Source of the DNA: Pseudomonadota bacterium
GTDB taxonomy: Bacteria; Pseudomonadota; Alphaproteobacteria; Reyranellales; Reyranellaceae
Length of the DNA: 6,224 nt
Reading direction: 5' to 3'
Assembly (NCBI GenBank): GCA_023436825.1
Contig: JAEZHS010000411.1
Span: forward strand, 1 to 6,224
Within the stretch, counting starts at the first letter, position 1. Each line of letters begins with the position of its first letter. The notes under the pieces are model-generated. The model had not been told where the DNA came from. It made no database searches and was given only the letters and a program-made list of their open reading frames with translations. Position numbers and translations under genes: made by a program. Shown in pieces: positions 1 to 5,443 of the stretch.

Positions 1-1047
1 AAGGCCTGCATCCTCGGCCGCTGCGAACACAACACCAAGCGCATGCCGCACCTCGCCATGGAGCGCGTGTCGGCGGTGAAGCACACGATGACGGTCGATG
101 ACGTGATCGAGCGTGCATCGGCGACCATCGAGAAATGCATCAGCCACGGCGCCACCCGCATGCGCCCCCATTGCGAAGTCGACCCCAAGATCGGGATGCG
201 CGGTTTCGAGGGCGTCAAGGCGCTGGTCGACAAGTACAAATGGGCGATCGACATCGAACTCTGCGTCATGCCGCAGGAAGGCCTGACCAACAATCCCGGC
301 ACGGACGAGTTGATGGTCGAAGCGCTCAAGAACGGCGCGAGGGTCGTCGGGGCGGCGCCGAGCTACGACAGCGACAGCGCTGCCCAGATCCATCGGGTCT
401 TCGAGATGGCCCGCGAGTTCGATGCCGATATCGACATGCATGTCGACAGCGGCCCCACGGCCGAACATCTCGACACGCTGCTGGTCTGCGATCTGGCCGA
501 GAAATACAAATGGGGCGGCCGCGTCGCCGTCGGCCATGTCGGCAAGCTCTCGACCATGCCGTTCCAGGACCTCGACAAGGTCGCCCGGCGCATGGCCGAC
601 ACCGGCGTCGCCGCGACGGTTCTGACGGCGACCGCCCTCTATCTCGGCGGCCGGCACACCGACCACAACGTGCCGCGCAGCGTCGTCGACGCCAACCGGC
701 TCGCCGAGCAGGGCGTGCTCTGCTCCGTCGCCTCCAACAACATCCTCAACCCCTTTACGCCTTTCGGCGACGGCCAGCTGCTGCGTCAGGTCAACATGCA
801 GGCGATCGTCACCCAGCGCGGCACGGATGCCGAGGTCCGCGCGGCCTGGGACATGACGACGTCGTCGGCAGCGCGCCTGATGGGCCAGAAGGACTACGGC
901 ATCGCCGTCGGCGCACCGGCCGATCTCGTCGTGCTCGATGCGCCCGATCCCGTGACCGCCCTGCGCACGGTGGCGCCGGTGCTGATGGCGTACAAGCGCG
1001 GACGCCGGACCGTCACCCGTGAGCCCGTTCGTCTGCATCGGCCATAG
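1..1047 (+). CDS. CodA-like amidohydrolase (cytosine deaminase family), 5'-partial
   Basis: The frame is open from base 1 and ends at TAG 1045-1047. The N-terminus, including the HxH metal motif expected in this superfamily, lies outside the window. From memory the 348 visible residues align with most of E. coli CodA. A PQEG motif (near 271-282) matches the CodA Gln156 region. A DMHVD motif (433-447) carries the third metal-ligand His, and GHVGKLS (532-552) carries the His matching CodA His246. A C-terminal DYGIAVGAPADLVVLD segment (894-941) is the usual amidohydrolase closing strand. Two catalytic positions differ: the residue matching Glu217 is Ser (448-450), and the residue matching metal-binding Asp313 is Asn in a SNNILNPF motif (733-756). 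The fold and cytosolic metal-dependent hydrolase assignment are firm. Cytosine deamination is doubtful, and another cyclic amide or amidine substrate is possible. The gene is convergent with the UPF0114 gene, with a hairpin between them. Confidence 0.88.
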   Translation, partial: KACILGRCEHNTKRMPHLAMERVSAVKHTMTVDDVIERASATIEKCISHGATRMRPHCEVDPKIGMRGFEGVKALVDKYKWAIDIELCVMPQEGLTNNPGTDELMVEALKNGARVVGAAPSYDSDSAAQIHRVFEMAREFDADIDMHVDSGPTAEHLDTLLVCDLAEKYKWGGRVAVGHVGKLSTMPFQDLDKVARRMADTGVAATVLTATALYLGGRHTDHNVPRSVVDANRLAEQGVLCSVASNNILNPFTPFGDGQLLRQVNMQAIVTQRGTDAEVRAAWDMTTSSAARLMGQKDYGIAVGAPADLVVLDAPDPVTALRTVAPVLMAYKRGRRTVTREPVRLHRP

Positions 1048-1055
1048 TTCTTTAA

Positions 1056-1088
1056 TCCTCCCCATCGCGGACTCCGCGACGGGGAGGA
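1056..1088. terminator. Hairpin between convergent genes, likely bidirectional terminator
   Basis: Two 15-base arms (TCCTCCCCATCGCGG at 1056-1070 and CCGCGACGGGGAGGA at 1074-1088) flank a 3-base loop, with 14 of 15 positions paired. The one exception, A1064 against C1080, becomes a G-U wobble in the minus-strand transcript, so the stem is fully paired only in that direction. It lies 8 bases after the amidohydrolase stop and 7 bases after the UPF0114 stop. The U-tract is poor on both sides: the minus transcript continues UUAAAG and the plus transcript AAGCG. It may therefore act partly as an RNA-stabilising 3' end. The stem is seen directly; the terminator role is inferred from its place and stability. 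Confidence 0.75.
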
Positions 1089-1095
1089 AAGCGAT

Positions 1096-1677
1096 TCAAT
1101 GGTGCCCGCCTTTTGGCGCCGCCCCGGTCTGCTGCGAGATCCAGTCGACGATGGCGATGCCGATCGCCGACAGGATGAACAGGCCGTGGATGATCGACTG
1201 CCACATGATGCCGGACTCGGTGATGGCCGCGTTGGCCCTGCCGAGCTGGCCGGCCTCGATGAAGGTGCGCAGCAGATGGATCGACGAGATGCCGATGATG
1301 GCCATGGCGAGCTTGATCTTGAGCACGCTGGCATTGACGTGGCTCAGCCATTCCGGCTGGTCGGGATGCTTGTTCAACTCCATGCGCGACACGAAGGTCT
1401 CGTAGCCGCCGACGATCACCATGATTAGCAGGTTGGAGATCATCACCACGTCGATCAGGCCAAGCACGATCAGCATGGCCTGCTGCTCGGTGACGCTGGG
1501 GCTTTCCGCCACGAGATGGATCAGTTCCTTGAGGAACAGGTAGACATAGACCACTTGGGCCACGATCAGCCCGACATAGAGCGGCAGCTGCAGCCAGCGC
1601 GAGGCGAAGATGAAGCGCGGGATCGGACGCAGGCGGCGCTGGTCGCGGCCGTTGTCGGCATGGGCAACAGTCGTCAT
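1096..1677 (-). CDS. UPF0114 (YqhA-like) inner-membrane protein
   Basis: This is a 193-residue protein of the UPF0114/YqhA family, an inner-membrane family with no established biochemical role. Evidence includes the ASRWLQLPLYVGL opening (residues 25-37), the VGGYETFVSRME segment (89-100, matching SGYENFVS in E. coli YqhA) and the ISSIHLLRTFIEA segment (130-142). Hydrophobic spans lie near residues 32-49, 68-89, 121-137 and 160-178, so about four membrane segments. It is longer than YqhA (about 164 residues) because of a polar N-terminus of roughly 20 residues and a Gly/His tail. I chose ATG 1677 because AGGA (1683-1686) sits 5 bases upstream and homology begins soon after. An in-frame TTG at 1755 would add 26 residues that do not resemble the family. 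It follows the antiporter by 79 bases on the same strand, so is probably co-transcribed. Its end is convergent with the amidohydrolase. Confidence 0.92.
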   Translation of the reverse strand: MTTVAHADNGRDQRRLRPIPRFIFASRWLQLPLYVGLIVAQVVYVYLFLKELIHLVAESPSVTEQQAMLIVLGLIDVVMISNLLIMVIVGGYETFVSRMELNKHPDQPEWLSHVNASVLKIKLAMAIIGISSIHLLRTFIEAGQLGRANAAITESGIMWQSIIHGLFILSAIGIAIVDWISQQTGAAPKGGHH

Positions 1678-1682
1678 GGAGG

Positions 1683-1686
1683 TCCT
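1683..1686 (-). promoter_or_regulatory. Ribosome binding site deciding the UPF0114 start
   Basis: The minus strand reads AGGA, then CCTCC, then ATG, giving a 5-base spacer to ATG 1677. No comparable site precedes the upstream in-frame TTG at 1755. This supports the 193-residue form of the protein. Confidence 0.6.
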
Positions 1687-1756
1687 GTAGGATGAGACCG
1701 GGACCGCGGTCGCAGCCCCTGTGAAGTCATATGCCGAGCCCAAGGCGGAACCCAAG

Positions 1757-3136
1757 TTACGGTTCTGTGGATTTCGCGGATAACAACGCCGCAGGGTCCG
1801 CGCGGGCGCCCGGGCAGGAGCGGAGCCCGCCTGGCTTGCCGCTCGAATCAGTCCGATTGGCGAAGCGGCGTCCCCGATGCGAGCGCGGGCCTGTCTTCTT
1901 GCGGTGACGGCACTGAGTTGTCATCGGCGCAGCGGCGCGCTGGGCCGCTACGCGCCTGCCAAAGACATCGGTCAGGACCGGGCCCAGGATCGAGCTCACG
2001 ACCATCAGCACGATGACCGTGTTCAGGATCGGCTCGTCGATCAGTCGCTGCCCCTCGCCGTTCTTCGCCTGGTAGGCCACCAGCGCGGCGGCGAGCGTGG
2101 CCGCCACCTGCGGCAGGGAAAGCGACCACATCAGGTTGGCCTGCGCCGACGAGTAACCGAAGGCATGGCCGGCGGCGCGTGCTGCGACGAACTTACCGAC
2201 GACGAGGCCGCTCACGATCGAGGCGATGAGCCAGAAATGCGTCACCACCGTGCGGTAGAACACGCCGAGGTCAATCAGGAACCCGATGCCGATGAAGAAG
2301 AGCGGAATGAACAGCGTGTTGCCGATGAACTCCAGCTCCTCCTTGGCTTCGTTGCCGCGCGCTGCCCGGTTCACGGCCAAACCGGCCAGGAAGGCGCCGA
2401 TGATACCTTCCAGATGGATGAACTCGGCGCCGATCGCAGCGATTGCGACGATCAGCAGGAGCACGCAGAACTGCCCCTCCTTGCGCTGCACCCTCCGCAT
2501 GAGGAGCCGGCCGGCATTGCCCAGCCCCACCAGCACCAGCGGAACGAACACCAGCAGCTCGACGATCTGGGCGGCGAACGGGCCGGCCGAGAACCCGCTG
2601 CTGTGGATCGGCAGGCAGACAGCCAGAACCAGCAGGGAGAGGATATCGGTCAGCACCGTGGCACCGATGGTGACTGCGACGGCCTCATTGCGGGCCACCC
2701 CAAGCTCCTGGACGATCGGGAAGCCGAGCAGCGTGTGGGAGGCGAGCAACGAGCCGATCAGCAGGGCCGCGATCCAGCCATAGCCGAAGGCGAGCGCAGC
2801 TGCCGCACCGCACAGCAAGGGCAAGGCAAAAGTCAGGCTGCCAAACCCCAGGGACTTGGCGCGCAATCGCCTGAACTCGAGGAGATCAATCTCCATTCCG
2901 GCGAAGAACATCAGCAGTAGCTTGCCGATCTCGCCCAGGTCATGGGCCGTGCTGGAGCCGCTCTGGGCCACTTGCAGGCCGGCCGGACCGAAGAGGACGC
3001 CACAGCCCAGCAGGCCGACGACGGCAGGCAGCCGAAGTCGTTTGCACAGGGCTGGTACGACCAGGATGACCGTCATCAGAATGGCAAAGCGCGCCAGCAG
3101 CGGCAGGTGGGTCAGGCCATCGAGAACGTCATCCAT
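1757..3136 (-). CDS. CPA2/Kef-type cation:proton antiporter, without RCK domain
   Basis: This 459-residue inner-membrane protein belongs to the Na+/H+ exchanger domain family (CPA2, Kef/NapA-like) and should exchange K+ or Na+ for H+. Residues 12-395 are almost all hydrophobic spans, about 12-13 in number. Family signs include LPAVVGLLGCGVLFGPAGL (36-54), the LMFFAGMEID segment (75-84), TVLTDILSLLVLAV (160-173) with Asp164 as the likely ion-binding acid, GAFLAGLAVNR (247-257), and a GK pair with Lys315 in a late helix as seen in CPA2 proteins. No TrkA_N/RCK or universal-stress domain follows. Instead there is a basic tail of about 60 residues (400-459) rich in Arg, Lys, Gly and Ser that I do not recognise. 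ATG 3136 has no clear Shine-Dalgarno site but overlaps the stop of the upstream AraC-type gene, so translation is probably coupled. Substrate ion and direction cannot be read from sequence. Confidence 0.93.
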   Translation of the reverse strand: MDDVLDGLTHLPLLARFAILMTVILVVPALCKRLRLPAVVGLLGCGVLFGPAGLQVAQSGSSTAHDLGEIGKLLLMFFAGMEIDLLEFRRLRAKSLGFGSLTFALPLLCGAAAALAFGYGWIAALLIGSLLASHTLLGFPIVQELGVARNEAVAVTIGATVLTDILSLLVLAVCLPIHSSGFSAGPFAAQIVELLVFVPLVLVGLGNAGRLLMRRVQRKEGQFCVLLLIVAIAAIGAEFIHLEGIIGAFLAGLAVNRAARGNEAKEELEFIGNTLFIPLFFIGIGFLIDLGVFYRTVVTHFWLIASIVSGLVVGKFVAARAAGHAFGYSSAQANLMWSLSLPQVAATLAAALVAYQAKNGEGQRLIDEPILNTVIVLMVVSSILGPVLTDVFGRRVAAQRAAAPMTTQCRHRKKTGPRSHRGRRFANRTDSSGKPGGLRSCPGARADPAALLSAKSTEP

Positions 3137-4196
3137 CGCCGCTATTTGGCACGCTTGCCCGCCGCTTACAATTTGCGCTCGGACCGCGCCGCGAGCCGCG
3201 CTTCACGCGCCAGTCGCTGGGACTTTCATGCGACCAGGCCTGGAAGGCACGGGTGAAACTGCCGACGCTCGAATAGCGAAGCGTGGCCGCGACTTCGGAG
3301 ATCTGCAATGGTGTATTCGCCAGGAGATCACGTGCGATCCGATAGCGTTCCTCCTTCAGGAGTTCGAACACCGAAGTCCCTTCGCGTGCCAGGCGGCGAT
3401 TGAGTGTTCGGGCGTGAAGGCCGACGCTCGCTGCGACCGCCTCCAACGACACGTCCCCGCGTGCCATGCACGTCAGCAAGGCACGCCGCGCCATGGTGGC
3501 TGCGGGCAGACGATGCCGCTGGGCAACGACCGCCAACTCGCGCTCGAGCAGCTTTCGTTTTGCCGGATTGGCGCCGTGCACCTGTTGCCTCAGACACCTG
3601 GCCGGGAACGCCACAACGTTGTGCTCCCGCCCGAACTGCACGGGCACGCCGAAAAACCTGTCATAGGGCTCGCGGCTGGCGGGCTGCCGACGGGCCATCA
3701 GGATTTCTACCGGTGTCCAGCCAGGTCCACACAAGGTCCGCAACGCCATGCAGGCAATCGCCATTCCAAGGTCGATTGCAGGACTCGTGTCGCCCTCGAC
3801 ATCGACCGCCAATCTCAAGTCGAGTTCCGCCAAGCCGGATGTCACTGCCAGGACGGGAACGAAGGTATGGCCATTGAGATGAAGGTTGAGGATCAAGCCG
3901 CGCAGGCCACTGCCTACGTCGGCCGCATTGCGAGCCACACGGCCAATGATGCCGAGGTCGTCCAGCCGCAGGCGTTCAGCGCAGAGCAGTCCAAGATGCG
4001 GGCAGTTGGTTCGTTCCATCGCCAACGCCAGAAGTCGGACTGCCTTGCCCAATTCCACCAGGTTCCCCGCGTTGTTGAACGTAGTGGACGGTAGCCCGAT
4101 CTCATGGAGCAATGGGCCAAGCGTGAGGCCGAAGGCACTCAAGGCGCCAGGCAGACCCGACAGCGGTCCGGCACGAACCGTGCCCACCTGCACCAT
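3129..4196 (-). CDS. AraC-family regulator with Arabinose_bd-type N-terminal domain
   Basis: A 355-residue one-component transcription factor. The N-terminal two-thirds (to about residue 205) resembles the Arabinose_bd sensing domain of OruR/ArgR-type AraC regulators: it opens TVRAGPLSGLP and contains LGLLCAERLRLDDLGIIGR (68-86). The C-terminus holds the AraC DNA-binding domain, with a first helix-turn-helix around 249-270 (SLEAVAASVGLHARTLNRRL) and a second at about 298-320. It closes with YSSVGSFTRAFQAWSHESPSDWR, the AraC signature. I chose ATG 4196 because it puts VRAG about six residues from the start, usual for the family. In-frame TTG 4247 or GTG 4241 would give 372 or 370 residues; none of the three has a convincing ribosome site. 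Its TGA (3129-3131) overlaps the antiporter start, and the basic tail after the signature is about 27 residues. It may control the antiporter unit, the divergent barrel gene, or both; the ligand is unknown. Confidence 0.9.
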   Translation of the reverse strand: MVQVGTVRAGPLSGLPGALSAFGLTLGPLLHEIGLPSTTFNNAGNLVELGKAVRLLALAMERTNCPHLGLLCAERLRLDDLGIIGRVARNAADVGSGLRGLILNLHLNGHTFVPVLAVTSGLAELDLRLAVDVEGDTSPAIDLGMAIACMALRTLCGPGWTPVEILMARRQPASREPYDRFFGVPVQFGREHNVVAFPARCLRQQVHGANPAKRKLLERELAVVAQRHRLPAATMARRALLTCMARGDVSLEAVAASVGLHARTLNRRLAREGTSVFELLKEERYRIARDLLANTPLQISEVAATLRYSSVGSFTRAFQAWSHESPSDWRVKRGSRRGPSANCKRRASVPNSGDG

Positions 4197-4257
4197 GTTG
4201 AAGGCGTCGCCGGAAATGGGCCTGCGAATTGACGACGTCACGGACAATCAAGGGGTT

Positions 4258-4270
4258 GTGTCGCGAAATG
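4258..4270 (+). repeat. Direct repeat GTGTCGCGAAATG, copy 1
   Basis: The 13 bases GTGTCGCGAAATG are followed by one base and GAAA. The same arrangement recurs at 4392-4404. The core TCGCGA is itself a palindrome. The repeat is seen directly; a role as a regulator binding site is inferred from its place between divergent genes. Confidence 0.55.
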
Positions 4271-4296
4271 AGAAATCGTGACGAATGTGGGGAGTA

Positions 4297-4317
4297 CACT
4301 GTGGCTTGTCCACAGTG
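4297..4317. repeat. Perfect inverted repeat, 8-bp arms, 5-base spacer
   Basis: Arms CACTGTGG (4297-4304) and CCACAGTG (4310-4317) flank the spacer CTTGT. No T-run follows on either strand, so it is not an obvious intrinsic terminator. The site lies 101 bases beyond the chosen AraC-type start and 184 bases before the barrel-gene start. It could be a dimeric operator or a leader hairpin. Confidence 0.6.
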
Positions 4318-4391
4318 CGCCCTGCGATGGCGTCAATTGAAGACTCCGTCAGGCTGCGTTCGCGAAACTGTCGCAGGGAAATCCGCTGCCG

Positions 4392-4404
4392 GTGTCGCGA
4401 AATG
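4392..4404 (+). repeat. Direct repeat GTGTCGCGAAATG, copy 2
   Basis: Identical over 13 bases to 4258-4270 and again followed by one base and GAAA. A shorter relative, TCGCGAAA, lies 35 bases upstream at 4360-4367. This copy is about 100 bases before the barrel-protein start, a plausible promoter-proximal position. Confidence 0.55.
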
Positions 4405-4488
4405 CGAAAAGAGCGGCGGTTCTTGCGTCTAGATTGCTGGCGCGATCCCGCGTCCTTCACCACGGCGCGGCGGCTTCGGACTTGGAGC

Positions 4489-4493
4489 GGGAG
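4489..4493 (+). promoter_or_regulatory. Ribosome binding site deciding a TTG start
   Basis: GGGAG sits 7 bases before TTG 4501. It is the only well-placed purine-rich site near the N-terminus of the exported barrel protein. The other candidates (ATG 4285, ATG 4327, ATG 4402) lack one, and GTG 4516 has an AGG only two bases away. Confidence 0.55.
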
Positions 4494-4500
4494 TTTTACT

Positions 4501-5415
4501 TTGGCACGAGCAGGTGTGCCGCGCCCGATCCTGGTCGGCGTATGGAGCGTTGTCGTCAGCATGAGTCTCGTTGGCCAGCCGGCGTCCGCCGAGGAGGCCC
4601 GTGAAGCGGCCGCCCCGGCAGCCAGCGACCCGGCTCCCTGGCGCTTCGAAGCCGCGGCTTACGGCTGGATGATGAGCGCGGCCGGCTCGACGACGGCCAA
4701 GGGCCAGACCATCGATTTCGACGCCAGCTTCATTCAACTCCTGCAGAAAAGCGATTCGCTGATCGGTTACATGGGGTACTTCGAGGCCGACAAGGGCCGC
4801 GTCGGATTCTATGCCGACCTGGTGTTTGCCAAGCTCGGCTTCATGAACACGATGCTGAGCTATCGCAACCCAGTGGCGGGGCTGAAAGTCAGCACCACGG
4901 CGAACGCTGCCCTGACCTACTCGATGGCGATCATCGAGACCGGTGGACTGTACGAGCTGCACCGCTGGTCCGGCTCGGACGGTTCCTCGACAGCGCTGGA
5001 CGCACTGATGGGCTTTCGCATCTGGAACCAGACGACAGATGTCAACTACGACGTCATTGGCGCGATCGATCTCAGCCGACTCGGTCTCCAACGCGGCATC
5101 GGCTTCTCCACGACCGGGAGTGGCAGCCTTACCTGGGTCGACCCGCTGGTCGGGCTGCGTCTACGCCACCAGCTGACGGCCGCGCAAAAGATCACGCTGA
5201 GAGGTGACATCGGCGGCTTCGGCCTTCAGAGCTCCATCACCTGGCAAGCTGTCGCGCTCTGCAGCTATGCGTGGCAGTTCACGGGGTATCAACTCGTTGC
5301 CGGAATCGGATACCGAGCCCTCGGCGTCAATTACTCGACCGGCTCAGGAAATGCCGTGAGCGCCATCGACATGGTGCTGCACGGCCCGATCATCGGCGCC
5401 GCCATTCGGTTCTAG
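4501..5415 (+). CDS. Predicted outer-membrane beta-barrel protein, function unknown
   Basis: A 304-residue protein from TTG 4501, chosen for the GGGAG site upstream and because it yields a normal Sec signal peptide. Residues 1-9 carry two Arg, 10-24 are hydrophobic (ILVGVWSVVVSMSLV), and PASA ends at Ala30 as an AxA cleavage site. The mature protein begins with an acidic/Ala/Pro linker, then PWRFEAAAYGWMMSA. The rest alternates polar and hydrophobic residues with Gly and aromatics (GYMGYFEADKGRVGFYADLVFAKLG; VDPLVGLRLRHQL; YQLVAGIGYRALGVNY), as in transmembrane beta strands. The last strand ends GPIIGAAIRF with a terminal Phe, the usual signal for the BAM insertion machinery. I do not recognise a named family or transported substrate. 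The DUF1254 gene follows after 28 bases, so the two probably form an operon. An alternative is a periplasmic or surface beta protein that does not form a pore. Confidence 0.75.
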   Translation: MARAGVPRPILVGVWSVVVSMSLVGQPASAEEAREAAAPAASDPAPWRFEAAAYGWMMSAAGSTTAKGQTIDFDASFIQLLQKSDSLIGYMGYFEADKGRVGFYADLVFAKLGFMNTMLSYRNPVAGLKVSTTANAALTYSMAIIETGGLYELHRWSGSDGSSTALDALMGFRIWNQTTDVNYDVIGAIDLSRLGLQRGIGFSTTGSGSLTWVDPLVGLRLRHQLTAAQKITLRGDIGGFGLQSSITWQAVALCSYAWQFTGYQLVAGIGYRALGVNYSTGSGNAVSAIDMVLHGPIIGAAIRF

Positions 5416-5427
5416 ACGTTTCATGTC

Positions 5428-5436
5428 AGGAAGGAG
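5428..5436 (+). promoter_or_regulatory. Strong ribosome binding site for the DUF1254 gene
   Basis: AGGAAGGAG lies 7 bases before ATG 5444 and contains a full AAGGAG core. It is the best ribosome site in the window and fixes the start of the downstream gene. It suggests that gene is translated independently and efficiently even when co-transcribed with the barrel gene. Confidence 0.8.
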
Positions 5437-5443
5437 CATTCGC

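Larger units (their letters stand above)
4197..4500. promoter_or_regulatory. Divergent control region between AraC-type and barrel genes
   Basis: This stretch of about 300 bases separates the two divergent start codons and should hold promoters for both directions. I see no sigma-70 hexamer pair good enough to name. It holds the palindrome TGACGACGTCA (4230-4240), a 13-base direct repeat GTGTCGCGAAATG (4258-4270 and 4392-4404), a further TCGCGAAA (4360-4367), and a perfect 8-bp inverted repeat at 4297-4317. A plus-strand frame is open through here from ATG 4285, but its translation is Arg/Cys-rich, resembles no family and lacks a ribosome site. I therefore treat it as non-coding. Confidence 0.6.

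Noticed and set aside
1678..1755. N-terminal extension of the UPF0114 protein from TTG 1755
   Set aside because: The added 26 residues do not resemble the family and TTG 1755 has no ribosome site, while ATG 1677 has AGGA at 5 bases.
1797..1850. GC-rich partial dyads near the end of the antiporter gene as a terminator
   Set aside because: Pairing is short and broken, no T-run follows, and the stretch lies within the antiporter's open frame.
1877..2920. Long plus-strand open frame opposite the antiporter gene
   Set aside because: The translation is Gln/Asp/Arg-rich with no domain or membrane character. It is the antisense shadow of a clear antiporter gene in high-GC DNA.
2856..4094. Plus-strand open frame of 412 codons across the antiporter and AraC-type genes
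   Set aside because: It runs opposite two well-supported genes, across their junction, with no family resemblance or ribosome site. High GC explains its length.
4285..4500. Coding leader of the barrel protein starting at ATG 4285
   Set aside because: The Arg/Cys-rich leader would sit before an evident signal peptide, covers the inverted repeat and direct repeats, and has no ribosome site.
4429..5091. Minus-strand open frame of 220 codons opposite the barrel gene
   Set aside because: His/Arg/Gly-rich shadow with no recognisable motif; the plus strand has a signal peptide and beta-strand pattern.
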